Below are positions 51,984 through 60,622 of a stretch of 64,000 nt of DNA, piece by piece. How positions within the stretch are numbered: the first letter of the stretch is position 1; every line of letters begins with the position of its first letter. Source of the DNA: Spirosoma lacussanchae (lineage in GTDB: Bacteria > Bacteroidota > Bacteroidia > Cytophagales > Spirosomataceae). The stretch lies in assembly GCF_005870035.1 (NCBI RefSeq), contig NZ_SWJG01000001.1, positions 1,909,639 through 1,973,638 on the forward strand, written 5' to 3'. Below the pieces are notes generated by a model. That model was given only the letters and a program-made list of their open reading frames with translations, made no database searches and was not told where the DNA came from. The translations under genes were made by a program, and so were the position numbers.

Positions 51984-54218
51984 TCAGGGCTGCTGGCGTA
52001 TAAAAACGAACTCACCTCCCTTGTCTTCCTGGCCTGCAAAGACACCATATTGAGGTACCTGATTTTTCAGGCGGCTTTCTTTCATGACCGCTTCCCGAAA
52101 GCTGTAAAATAACCGGCTGGCAGATAAGTATTTTTCTTTATTCTGATTCAGTCGTCGAAGCATATAGTCACTAAATAAACTTCGTTCCGGAACGGCTGTC
52201 AAACTACCGCTGGTCATTACTGTACGGCCCGGCTGGCTTAGTAAATCAATGGCTGTGCCGGCGGCTACTTCAGATTTGGCAATCATACTGCCACTGAAGC
52301 AGGCATCCGAAATGAGCAGCAGATGCCGGGCCGGGATGGCGTTGAGCGACTGCTGAATTTCAGCATTGTTTATCCAGGTTCCCCGGCGTCGGCTGGCATC
52401 GCGGAGCATCCAGTAACCCTGTTGGGTGACCGGGTCGAATTGGCCGTGGCCGGAAAAAAACACCAGTAATTTATCGTCTTCCCGAATACGGGAGACGAGG
52501 TCGTCGAGTTCGTCGAGTAGATCGGCCCGGGTAGGGTCCTGTAAATGAATAACCCGGGTAGAATCGAAACCGTAGTGCTGTATTAGGGTGGCTGCGAGAC
52601 GGCGGGCGTCGTTATGTGGCTCACTGAGGCTGGGTAATAGAATGTCCTGATAGGTTTGTACGGAAATAAGCAAGGCAAAGAAGCGCCCTTTGCTTCCAGT
52701 AGTGAAGGACACGGCGGCCTGGTTATAAACGGTCAAATCGCGCTGGATGGTGTTGCGCGATGCGTCGGTAACCCGAATCGAAAGCCGGTTAAGGCCGGGA
52801 CGCAACGTAAGCTCGTGAGCAAATGAATTGTCGGCTGCCAGCTTTACCGGACTACCGTTAATTTGCATAAGGGCTATCCGGTCGTTATCAGAGGCTTTGC
52901 CCCGCAGGGTAAGTCGATTGCCGGTTTGTGAGGTTGTGTAAGCACCATCGAGAAAAACCGGCTCGGTAATAGTCAGATCGGGACTGGTATAGTCGCCGAC
53001 GGTCTGTTGCTGGTAGGTGATGGGGGTGCAGGGAGTTTTATAATCGGCAAATCGTTTCAGGACATCCCGGAGCGTGGCGATATTTTTGGGTAGTTCGGGG
53101 TCGTTTTTGTTCAGCTTTTCGGCGCGTTCGAAGTAAGGAAGTGCACTGGCAAACAAGCCACAAACCTGCTTTTCTTTTTCTTTACCGTTTAACTTATACT
53201 CCGCAGTCGTCATGGCATCGACAAGGCGTTTCTGTTCAACGGCCAGATTGAAATAGAACACCGCCATATTATACAGCGCGTCATAATTGGTAGGCGACAA
53301 ATCGAGGGCGCGTTTGTAGTACAAATAACACTGAGTGCGCTGAGTCAGGGTAAGCCGTCGGAACTCCTCCAGGTCGCTGATCGATTCGCTTCCTTTTTTA
53401 CCCAGCATCTGCTTTAGCGTCTCCTGGTTTTTAGTCGAAATATTGTCGTACAGAATACCGACATTAAGCACGTTTGTTGCATTGAGCGGATCCTGTTCAA
53501 GCAGCAGAATCAGGCGTTGGAGGGCTTCTTCGGACCGGCCTGACCGGAGTAGTGTGTTAACATATTCGCTGCGCAGGTCAACATTGCCGGGTAGTAGCTC
53601 GCTACCCCGCTCCAGCGTTCTGAGCGCCCGGTCTGTATCCCCTTTTTTGCTGTAGCTGAGCGCCAGTGCATAAAAAATACCAGCATCACGGCCGCCATTC
53701 TGTATGTACGTTTCAAAGAAAGACATGCTGGCTGTTGAATCAATGTTCAGGGCCGTAATGCCGGCATACAATAGGGCCAGCGTGTCTTTAGGTGATACCT
53801 TGTGCGCATAAGACATGAGTTGGAGAGCCTTACTGAACTCTTTGTCTTTATACCTGAATGCGCCCGCTCGTAGTAAAAGCGTAGATAAAGCGTTGTCAGA
53901 TAGCGCTTTTCGGATGTCGTCTTTCAGGTTGACCGAAGCCCCCGGCAGCAAGACTGCTTTTTGAAACGATTCATAGGCTACCAGTGCCGCATCGGCATAC
54001 TGGGGGGTGGTATCACTAACAGTAGCGATGGCCTGATAGACTACACCCCGGTAATACCAGCCCTCCGGCGCATTGGGATTGGTTTCTGTAGCTTCATCGA
54101 CTAACGTCCGGGCTTCGTTGTATCGACCCCGATCAAGTAAGCCCCGAACTTTGCCAAACTGGGCTTTTGCGGGCAGGGCAACGATCAGACAGAGAAGGCA
54201 AAGGGTAAAATACTTCAT
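51984..54218 (-). CDS. TPR-caspase (peptidase C14-like) exported protease
   Basis: A 744-residue exported protein: signal peptide (about 1-20), TPR repeats (about 22-390), an immunoglobulin-like beta domain (about 410-500, with LTLRGKASDNDRIALMQING), and a caspase-like C14 domain (about 515-744). The catalytic dyad is intact: His591 in FSGHGQFD and Cys640 in SDACFSG. Clan CD proteases of this type cut after specific basic or acidic residues. A periplasmic or surface location is expected. It is divergent from the gene pair at 54371-56729. It is a second exported clan CD protease, besides the TPR-CHAT protein at 26423. Confidence 0.9.
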   Translation of the reverse strand: MKYFTLCLLCLIVALPAKAQFGKVRGLLDRGRYNEARTLVDEATETNPNAPEGWYYRGVVYQAIATVSDTTPQYADAALVAYESFQKAVLLPGASVNLKDDIRKALSDNALSTLLLRAGAFRYKDKEFSKALQLMSYAHKVSPKDTLALLYAGITALNIDSTASMSFFETYIQNGGRDAGIFYALALSYSKKGDTDRALRTLERGSELLPGNVDLRSEYVNTLLRSGRSEEALQRLILLLEQDPLNATNVLNVGILYDNISTKNQETLKQMLGKKGSESISDLEEFRRLTLTQRTQCYLYYKRALDLSPTNYDALYNMAVFYFNLAVEQKRLVDAMTTAEYKLNGKEKEKQVCGLFASALPYFERAEKLNKNDPELPKNIATLRDVLKRFADYKTPCTPITYQQQTVGDYTSPDLTITEPVFLDGAYTTSQTGNRLTLRGKASDNDRIALMQINGSPVKLAADNSFAHELTLRPGLNRLSIRVTDASRNTIQRDLTVYNQAAVSFTTGSKGRFFALLISVQTYQDILLPSLSEPHNDARRLAATLIQHYGFDSTRVIHLQDPTRADLLDELDDLVSRIREDDKLLVFFSGHGQFDPVTQQGYWMLRDASRRRGTWINNAEIQQSLNAIPARHLLLISDACFSGSMIAKSEVAAGTAIDLLSQPGRTVMTSGSLTAVPERSLFSDYMLRRLNQNKEKYLSASRLFYSFREAVMKESRLKNQVPQYGVFAGQEDKGGEFVFIRQQP

Positions 54219-54370
54219 AAACTGGGGTTAACAGGGCTAACTGCCGTACTTACATCGATATGGGCGGATAAATAACCGAAAATAAGCCATATGGCCTGAT
54301 CCTCAGTTGTCAGATCATCTAAATTTCGTTTTTTTACCCCTGCATATCCCAACCTGACTACTTTGTCATC

Positions 54371-55162
54371 ATGAAGAGCGTATTAATTGTCTGGCTGCTA
54401 TTTGGGCTGACCACAACCAGTCTGGCTCAGTCAAATGTTTACGAATTAGTATCCTGCCCGGGCCGGTCGGCCAGCGTTGCTGATTTGCAAAAACAGCTTC
54501 GGCGTGTCAGAACCGATGCCGACGCACTCCAGACGATTACCCGCTGGGTTCGGGTGCAACGCCTGAGCAACTGCCGGATTCTCCTGCTTCGTAACGAAGT
54601 ATGCTATTGGTTCGATAGCCGATCCAGCACATCCCGGCGGCCTTTTGTCGAGGCAACGGCCAGCGCGCTCGTTAGTAAAGGACTCAGTTCCGGCTCCGTA
54701 TCCCTGGCCGACTTTGTGCGGGATACACTCGTGGTGGTCGATACGCTCTGGATGGATGCCGGACGGCAGCGTCGGCATACATTCTCTGTCGTTCTTGACG
54801 GACAGGTGTACCGACTGCCAACTGATCCCGGTTCGGGCTACGTGTATCTGACCAGTCGTCAGTTTCCGTCGGCATCGGGTCGTTACAGTACGATTACCAT
54901 TATGGACGATACGAGCCATGAACCCGTCGGGTCATCGGCCGTGCGGCTGTACTGCCTCAACGACGAGCAGCGGCAAACCCTGCGCGACGCCATGCGCCGG
55001 GGGACAAGGGTGGTGCCTTGTTTGCAGCTGCTGCCTTTGGTTGCCGATTTTGTCTTAGCTAACTGGGGAGGCTTATCAGGACCGGATGATGACGACTTCG
55101 TAACCGCACAGCGACAGGCCCTGAAACGGTTTGCGATAGCGGCCGGTATCACCTGTCCCTAA
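54371..55162 (+). CDS. Exported protein of unknown function next to a CHASE2-like gene
   Basis: A 263-residue protein with a signal peptide (about 1-19) and a mature part having several Cys (ELVSCPGRS, LSNCRILLL, EVCYWFD, LYCLND, RVVPCLQLL, GITCP). The spacing suggests disulfides, so a periplasmic or extracellular location. No domain recognised. It starts 152 bases from the divergent caspase gene and is 19 bases before the CHASE2-like gene, with which it seems to form an operon. Confidence 0.72.
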   Translation: MKSVLIVWLLFGLTTTSLAQSNVYELVSCPGRSASVADLQKQLRRVRTDADALQTITRWVRVQRLSNCRILLLRNEVCYWFDSRSSTSRRPFVEATASALVSKGLSSGSVSLADFVRDTLVVVDTLWMDAGRQRRHTFSVVLDGQVYRLPTDPGSGYVYLTSRQFPSASGRYSTITIMDDTSHEPVGSSAVRLYCLNDEQRQTLRDAMRRGTRVVPCLQLLPLVADFVLANWGGLSGPDDDDFVTAQRQALKRFAIAAGITCP

Positions 55163-55181
55163 CCGTTTCTTACTGCTTTTC

Positions 55182-56729
55182 ATGGAAGATATTATTCTGT
55201 CACTCATCGTGTTTGCCGGTGCTTTTGTGCTGGCATTCTTCGTGGTTGAGCGGTTACGAAATCCCGTATTTAAGTGGATATTCATCATGGCTCATGCCTG
55301 CCTGCTGACCCTGCTAACCCTGTTTCTCGGCGTACGGTATCCTTATTTCTGGACAGAGCAGGCAGCCGCTATGACGTTGCTTCGGCCTGTCAGTGACCTG
55401 CTCAAACCAGATCGGATCGGCCCGGTCATGAAAAAAAATCAATTCCTGATGTTTGACGTAACGCGGGATATTGCGCTGGTGCCCAGTCGTGGCAGCGATG
55501 AGGATGCTGATGCCAATGGAAAAAAGGTCATTACCGACCGTCAGAAACTAGCCGATCTGCTGGAGTGGCTGGGGCAGGATAGCATAGGCAGTCAAATCGA
55601 TCAGGTGGTTTGCGATGTTCAGTTTCAAATGCCAACCGATTCGATCACCGATGGTCGCTTACTACAGGCCCTGAACCGTCTCAATAATCAGCATAAGTTA
55701 CTGATGGCTCGCAGTCTACTCCCTGACTACGATCTGGCTGAACCCGCCTGGCCTAACCTGTTCGGGCCTGATCTGGACGGTGGCCTGGTCGATTATACCG
55801 CATATGGAGGTACATTTTTTAACTATCAGCTCATGACAGCTCCTGACGACCAGCGTCCCTTGCCAAACGGATGGGCTTCGGTAAGTCTGCCTTATGTTCT
55901 TTATCAGCGCACCCATCGGTTGGAGCCACCGCTAACTGGGATATGGTTTAGAGAGCGCCGGGACGATGGGTCTAACACCGCCTGGGGTTTGTCTACATTC
56001 ATTCCTGAGTTATTTCTCACCGATGATGACATACTGAATCTGGAAAGTCCCGGCGATTCGGTCAATGTGCTGGAAAAGGCGTTGATATGGCTGGGTAATC
56101 TCCGTTCCGACGCCCCGCGCTTGACCGATGCGTCTCAATCAATGGCTCTTCTGCGGCAGGATGTTGGATTCGTTACAAGTCCGCGGGGCCGTCTGCTGAC
56201 AAACATTTTGCTTAAGCAGGGGCGCCAGGCTGGTAAACGAACGATTGTCTGGATCGGTGTTTTTAAGGATGCCGAGCGCGACAAGCATATGACCGCATTT
56301 GGTCTGATGCACGGGTCTCTGCTACTGATTAATGTTTACCTGAACCTGGTTATTGGCAACCACCACATCCAGTTTGAATACCTGTGTTTTCTCTTGTTCG
56401 CATTTGGCGGAATAAGCTGGTTGCTGGTACGAACCAAGATACATCGGGCTGCCGCCAGTAAGCAGACCACTGGCCAGCCAGATAGGTTCGCCAGTGAGGC
56501 ACAGCGCACAACGATTCACTATGTGCGTCATGCCACCCGCGACATACTGAACAGCGTGTTCATTGAAAAGTCTCATTACTGGTTACTGCTCATCACGCTG
56601 ACATTGTCAGCGCTACTTTTCGGGCATATAGTCAACGTGATGGGGTTGGGCATCTACCTGGGGGCGTTCAGTACGTCATTGACCTGGCTAATACAGCGGT
56701 CAGATCATTCCGCAGGCGTCTGGGCATAA
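55182..56729 (+). CDS. Membrane protein with CHASE2-like sensor domain
   Basis: A 515-residue protein with two N-terminal helices (about 5-20 and 30-50), an extracytoplasmic region (about 55-370), then helices near 380-425 and 460-510. The end of the outer region, IVWIGVFKDAERDKHMTAFG followed by LMHGSLLLINVYLNLVIG, follows the CHASE2 pattern (IGxF... DxHxTPFGxMPGxxIHAN). CHASE2 domains sense unknown signals for kinases and, in cyanobacteria, are often joined to CHAT proteases. Here no output domain is attached; the caspase gene beside it may be the partner. Assignment is by eye. Confidence 0.65.
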   Translation: MEDIILSLIVFAGAFVLAFFVVERLRNPVFKWIFIMAHACLLTLLTLFLGVRYPYFWTEQAAAMTLLRPVSDLLKPDRIGPVMKKNQFLMFDVTRDIALVPSRGSDEDADANGKKVITDRQKLADLLEWLGQDSIGSQIDQVVCDVQFQMPTDSITDGRLLQALNRLNNQHKLLMARSLLPDYDLAEPAWPNLFGPDLDGGLVDYTAYGGTFFNYQLMTAPDDQRPLPNGWASVSLPYVLYQRTHRLEPPLTGIWFRERRDDGSNTAWGLSTFIPELFLTDDDILNLESPGDSVNVLEKALIWLGNLRSDAPRLTDASQSMALLRQDVGFVTSPRGRLLTNILLKQGRQAGKRTIVWIGVFKDAERDKHMTAFGLMHGSLLLINVYLNLVIGNHHIQFEYLCFLLFAFGGISWLLVRTKIHRAAASKQTTGQPDRFASEAQRTTIHYVRHATRDILNSVFIEKSHYWLLLITLTLSALLFGHIVNVMGLGIYLGAFSTSLTWLIQRSDHSAGVWA

Positions 56730-56752
56730 TGAACCAGCGCCGACTGCTTCTC

Positions 56753-56782
56753 TTGATCTAAACAGTAAGTAGATTAACTTTA
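56753..56782 (+). promoter_or_regulatory. Probable promoter of the small gene at 56851
   Basis: TTG at 56753-56755, 19 bases, then TAACTTTA at 56775-56782 (seven of eight to TAnnTTTG in the fixed positions apart from the last base). It lies about 70 bases before the start codon. Confidence 0.55.
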
Positions 56783-56850
56783 CGCCCCACACTGGGCGGA
56801 CCGGGATTGATGTCACAATGAATTAACTGCTTTGATAAAGACTAAATAAA

Positions 56851-57033
56851 ATGAATGAACTCTTCGATAACTATTTGTTACAGAAGAAGATAGATGCCAT
56901 TCGGTTCCGGGAGCAAGAGCCAGAACGCTATGCAGCCTGGGAGCGGGAGTACGCTCAACTGCATCCGGACAGCTTTACCGCTCAGAAAAAATTTCTTTTA
57001 AACGATACCCGAAGAAAGTACCTTGTTCGTTGA
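56851..57033 (+). CDS. Small soluble protein of unknown function
   Basis: A 60-residue, highly charged protein (IDAIRFREQEPERYAAWERE; HPDSFTAQKKFLLNDTRR). The composition and a good upstream promoter support a real gene. I recall similar small proteins in related Cytophagales, but no function. It is 65 bases before the DUF4332 gene and may be co-transcribed with it. Confidence 0.65.
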   Translation: MNELFDNYLLQKKIDAIRFREQEPERYAAWEREYAQLHPDSFTAQKKFLLNDTRRKYLVR

Positions 57034-57098
57034 AAAAGTACTCTGCGGCCTGAAGGTCGGGTCGATTACCTCTGTTTAACCCATATCCTCTTTTTGCA

Positions 57099-57506
57099 AT
57101 GAGTGTTACGTTAGGAGAACTGCGCGGTATTACGGATGCCGTTCTAAACGCCCTGAAAGGGCAAGGTTTAGGCGACAGTGACGCGCTTCTGGAAGCCGCA
57201 AAAACCCCGGGCGGTCGAAAAACGCTGGCTTCAGCAGCTGGTGTCGATGCAACCGCTATTCTGGAACTGGCCAATCGGGCAGATCTGGCCCGAATCAAAG
57301 GCATTGGTCGGGTGTATAGTGATCTGATGGAAGAAGCCGGGGTGGATACGGTGAAGGAGCTGGCCCAGCGGTCGCCCAACAATCTGCATGCAAAATTGAT
57401 TGAGATTAACAAGAAACGACAGTTTACACAACGTCCGCCATCTGTAGAACAGGTAAGCGATTTTGTTGAACAGGCCAAGAGCCTGCCCGGTATGCTGGAA
57501 TACTAA
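57099..57506 (+). CDS. DUF4332 helix-hairpin-helix protein
   Basis: A 135-residue soluble protein with two helix-hairpin-helix segments: near 5-25 (ELRGITDAVLNALKGQGLGD) and 60-90 (LARIKGIGRVYSDLMEEAGV). These loops (GIG) bind DNA or proteins without sequence specificity. The second half VKELAQRSPNNLHAKLIEIN is typical of DUF4332. The biological role is unknown. A convergent terminator follows. Confidence 0.85.
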   Translation: MSVTLGELRGITDAVLNALKGQGLGDSDALLEAAKTPGGRKTLASAAGVDATAILELANRADLARIKGIGRVYSDLMEEAGVDTVKELAQRSPNNLHAKLIEINKKRQFTQRPPSVEQVSDFVEQAKSLPGMLEY

Positions 57507-57533
57507 CGGCAGCGACGCGCCCGGATGATACTG

Positions 57534-57584
57534 ACTCGTCCTGCGGAAGATCGATCGGATCGGCTTTCCGCAGGACGAGTTTCG
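57534..57584. terminator. Bidirectional terminator between convergent genes
   Basis: Perfect 15-bp stem ACTCGTCCTGCGGAA with its complement, 17-base loop, followed on the + strand by TTCGTTT. It separates the DUF4332 gene (+) from the barrel gene (-), whose stop is two bases beyond it. Confidence 0.82.
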
Positions 57585-57585
57585 T

Positions 57586-58341
57586 TTACAGGGTTATGAG
57601 CAGCCCGGCCGATGCGTAGTTGATCCAGGTGAAGTTATAAATCGTATCGACGTTAGCACCGCCTTCAACGACCCTATAGCCGGCTTTCAGACCGAAGGCA
57701 TCGCTGAGCTGGTAGGTAGCTCCCGCAAAAATATCCTCGGCCCGGCCCTGTCTGGCCCCCAGCGCATCGCCCTCCAGCAGCAGGCCCAGCCGTTGCGTGG
57801 GCCGGTAGCTGACATAAAAGTTAATGAGCGGCACAAACCCCAGGTTATCAAAATTCGTATCCCGATTGCTGGTTTCGTTCGTAAACTGAACATTGGCATC
57901 CCGGATTTTGCCTGTGAAGCCCAAACCCACTCGCCAGCGTTCGTCGGCTACAATATCGTACCGATACGTTAGCCGGTATGAGTTGAAGGTATAGTTGACC
58001 CGGGTGGCCTGCCCGGCCGGGAAAATCTGACCATTGTAATACACATCCCGATCGAAAGCCCCATCGTAACGAACCGTAAGGGGAGCATATAACGCAGAGA
58101 TCGTGTGTCGGTTGTTAATGGTATAACCCAGTCGAACACGGTAAAAGGCGGTTGGTTTAGCCGACAGTTCGGTCGGTAAGTCAACGAGAGTTCCGCCCGT
58201 ATTGGGGATACGTACTTCGTTATAAGGAGTGCCGAGGACAAGACCCGATTCGAGGTCGAGCCGGAGCTGGGCGTGAACAGCTGGCCCGGAAAGCAGCAGG
58301 AAGGCCAGACAAAAGCTGAGCCGTAGTATCGTGTTTTTCAT
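57586..58341 (-). CDS. Outer-membrane beta-barrel protein
   Basis: A 251-residue exported protein with a signal peptide (about 1-24, ending VHAQ) and regularly alternating strands (FYRVRLGYTI, HTISALYAPLTVRY, SYRLTYRYDIV, WRVGLGFTGKI, INFYVSYRP, RLGLLLEGDALG), ending AGLLITL. This suggests a 10-12-strand barrel. Substrate or partner unknown. Confidence 0.78.
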   Translation of the reverse strand: MKNTILRLSFCLAFLLLSGPAVHAQLRLDLESGLVLGTPYNEVRIPNTGGTLVDLPTELSAKPTAFYRVRLGYTINNRHTISALYAPLTVRYDGAFDRDVYYNGQIFPAGQATRVNYTFNSYRLTYRYDIVADERWRVGLGFTGKIRDANVQFTNETSNRDTNFDNLGFVPLINFYVSYRPTQRLGLLLEGDALGARQGRAEDIFAGATYQLSDAFGLKAGYRVVEGGANVDTIYNFTWINYASAGLLITL

Positions 58342-58391
58342 AGCGTATTGACTGATGGTAATTCACTCAACCGGCTATGGTCGGTAATGGT

Positions 58392-59216
58392 TTAGTGCCC
58401 GATTCGGGGTTCGCGTAGATATTGGTCCAGCCGGTTTTCCAGCTCAGAGAGGCTCAGGCTCGTAAACAATTCGCCGTTTATGGCCAGCGCAAGCCGGCCG
58501 CTTTCTTCCGAAATAGCGATAACGGCGGCATCGGTGGCTTCACTCATACCAAGAGCGGCCCGGTGCCGGAACCCCAGCGCCGGCGGTAGTTCATCATCGT
58601 TGGATACGGGTAAAATGCAGCGCGCTGACCGGATTCGTCCGTCGCTGATTACCACGGCGCCATCGTGTAAGGGGCTGTACTGGCTGAAGATGGCCAGCAG
58701 CAACGATTTGGACAGATCGGCGTTGATGATCTCGCCCGACTGGATAAACTTCTCCAGATCGTCATTCTTCTGCAGAACCAGCAAGCCCCCCGAAAACTCG
58801 GTACTTAGCGCTTTACAGGTATCGAGAACAGGCTTTAGGGCTGTCTGGTGATCGGGCTGCAGGGGCTGACGCAGGAGCCAACGGCGAATCCATCGGCTGT
58901 TGGTCAGGTTGGTCGACTTGCCGATGTAGAGCAGAAACCGCCGAATCTCCTGCTGAAAAATAATGATAAGCGCCAGGGCACCCACACTGATAAAATACTC
59001 CAGTATGGTGGTCATCAGGTTCAGGCCGAGTGCCTTTACCAGCAGGTAAGCCAGGTAAACCAGCAGGTAGCCGATAAACACCCGGCTGGCCACACTGCCC
59101 CGAACGAGGTTATAAATCTGGTAGATCAACAAGGCTACCAGGCCCATGTCGAGCAGGTCTAGCCAGCCAATCTCAAGAAAGCCCAGTCTGAACCCCAGCA
59201 TAAAGAATAAGTACAT
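58392..59216 (-). CDS. cdaA: Diadenylate cyclase (c-di-AMP synthase, CdaA type)
   Basis: A 274-residue membrane-bound enzyme making cyclic di-AMP from two ATP. Three N-terminal helices (about 15-95) are followed by the DAC domain with the catalytic DGA in YSPLHDGAVVI and RHR in FRHRAALGMSE. A Thr at SEATDAAVIA is also conserved. No CdaR partner is encoded here. It is the last gene of purC-STAS-rnz-cdaA on the minus strand. ATG 59201 is an equally possible start. Confidence 0.93.
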   Translation of the reverse strand: MYLFFMLGFRLGFLEIGWLDLLDMGLVALLIYQIYNLVRGSVASRVFIGYLLVYLAYLLVKALGLNLMTTILEYFISVGALALIIIFQQEIRRFLLYIGKSTNLTNSRWIRRWLLRQPLQPDHQTALKPVLDTCKALSTEFSGGLLVLQKNDDLEKFIQSGEIINADLSKSLLLAIFSQYSPLHDGAVVISDGRIRSARCILPVSNDDELPPALGFRHRAALGMSEATDAAVIAISEESGRLALAINGELFTSLSLSELENRLDQYLREPRIGH

Positions 59217-59245
59217 AGCAACTGTAAAGGTAGGCCGCCGGCGGC

Positions 59246-60196
59246 TTAAACGGCCAGTGTCTCGCCTTCTATAGCCAGGTAAGTTTCGGGAAAGACGGTA
59301 CGGGCTTCGTCCAAGAACGGCTCGTACTGCTTATAACGAGACGAAAAATGACCGATAAGTAACCGGCCTACGTCGGCTTTTGCGGCAATGGTAGCTGCCT
59401 GGCGAGCCGTGGAGTGATACACTTCAGCCGCGCGCAGGGCGTTATCTTCCAGGAACGTGGCTTCGTGATAAAGCAGGCTGACCCCCTGCAGCTGCGGCAC
59501 TAGCTCCTCAACGTACCGGGTATCCGAACAAAAAGCGTAGGAGCGCGGCTCCGGCCCCGGCGCGGTGTACTCAGCCGCAGCGTAGCGCACCTGTCCGCTT
59601 TCGTCCAGCACATCCTGTCCTTCTTTCAGTCGCTTCAACACCTCAATCGGGACATCGGCCGGCAGTTTTTCGCGAAGCAGGTGGGGCTTGTGGGGCTTTT
59701 CCCGAAAGATGTAGCCTGTGCAACTGATCCGGTGCTGCAGAGGGATCGATTCTGCCGTTACCAGCGGATGATCGAGCAGCAATGCCGACTGGTCAGGCTC
59801 AACCGCCTGGAAGTGGAGTTTGTAGCCCAACCGAGAATCAGACACCCGAAAAATGGTCGTCAATACGTCATCGAGTCCTCTGGGGCCGAACAGGTACAGA
59901 TCCTCCGTTCGGCCACTTAGATTGAGCGTCGACAGGAGCGGGGCCAGCCCGAAGTAGTGATCGCCGTGGAGGTGGCTAATAAAGATGTACCGCAGTCGAC
60001 CCGGCCGTATCCGGTGTTCGAGTAATCGAAGCTGCGTACCTTCGCCACAGTCGATCAATATGTGATCATTGCCAACCGTTAGCAGCTGGGCTGTTGGATG
60101 AAACCGTAGGCTGGGCGTGGCCGAACCGGCGCCCAGCACGGTGAGCGTAAATGGCAAATGAGCGGGTCTGGAATGATCTGAAACTTGGTTGGGCAT
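59246..60196 (-). CDS. rnz: Ribonuclease Z
   Basis: A 316-residue metallo-beta-lactamase-fold enzyme that trims the 3' end of tRNA precursors. The start LTVLGAGSATPSL, the metal motif SHLHGDHYFG, the exosite-like region (about 175-195), the FCSDTRY segment and the C-terminal IGHFSSRYK are typical for tRNase Z. The CCA-less tRNA processing role is established for the family. It lies 9 bases after the STAS gene. Confidence 0.95.
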   Translation of the reverse strand: MPNQVSDHSRPAHLPFTLTVLGAGSATPSLRFHPTAQLLTVGNDHILIDCGEGTQLRLLEHRIRPGRLRYIFISHLHGDHYFGLAPLLSTLNLSGRTEDLYLFGPRGLDDVLTTIFRVSDSRLGYKLHFQAVEPDQSALLLDHPLVTAESIPLQHRISCTGYIFREKPHKPHLLREKLPADVPIEVLKRLKEGQDVLDESGQVRYAAAEYTAPGPEPRSYAFCSDTRYVEELVPQLQGVSLLYHEATFLEDNALRAAEVYHSTARQAATIAAKADVGRLLIGHFSSRYKQYEPFLDEARTVFPETYLAIEGETLAV

Positions 60197-60205
60197 AGGG
60201 TTAGA

Positions 60206-60622
60206 TTAGGCTTCCTCGCGACCGACGCTGCCCCCGGCGTCGTACTCATCGTCGTCTTCGCTGCGAAAATCGTTTTCCAATTCGTTCATAAATACGGCAT
60301 CGATGGCTTCCTCTACCGTGGGCAGAATGGTCAGGTCACTACCGCCGGCTGAGTCGAGTAGCTCGATCAGGTCGTCATCTTTCGTAACGAGTACCAATAA
60401 CCCAACTTCATTCGTGCACTGACGGTTTATTTTTCGTATCGCCGTGATGCCTGCCATGTCGATGAATTTCAGCGAAGCCATGTCCAGAATAATATTGCTG
60501 TATCCTTCACGAAACAGGCTGCGGCTGAGGGTTTCGAAGGCCGTTGGCAGTTCACCCCCCAGGGCTGTTTCGTTCAGGCGAATCAGGGCGTACTGCTCGT
60601 TTTTTTCAATGGTATAATTCAT
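60206..60622 (-). CDS. STAS-domain protein without the phosphorylatable Ser
   Basis: A 138-residue protein. The STAS domain covers residues 1-105, with the sequence [13 protein letters not shown] at the place where anti-sigma-antagonists have FIDSSGLG. The Ser that would be phosphorylated is Met-Ala here, so control by a classic anti-sigma kinase is unlikely. A short acidic tail ([12 protein letters not shown]) follows. It overlaps the purC stop by four bases (ATGA). Role unknown; it might be a structural or signalling adaptor. Confidence 0.85.
   Translation of the reverse strand: MNYTIEKNEQYALIRLNETALGGELPTAFETLSRSLFREGYSNIILDMASLKFIDMAGITAIRKINRQCTNEVGLLVLVTKDDDLIELLDSAGGSDLTILPTVEEAIDAVFMNELENDFRSEDDDEYDAGGSVGREEA

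Noticed and set aside
54358-54371. TACTTTG as a -7 element for the gene at 54371
   Set aside because: It is one base short of the consensus, lacks a -33 element, and would place the transcription start at the start codon.
60206-60622. STAS protein as the antagonist for the ECF sigma system at 23566
   Set aside because: It lacks the phosphorylation site, the anti-sigma protein there is not of the serine-kinase type, and the genes are 36 kb apart.
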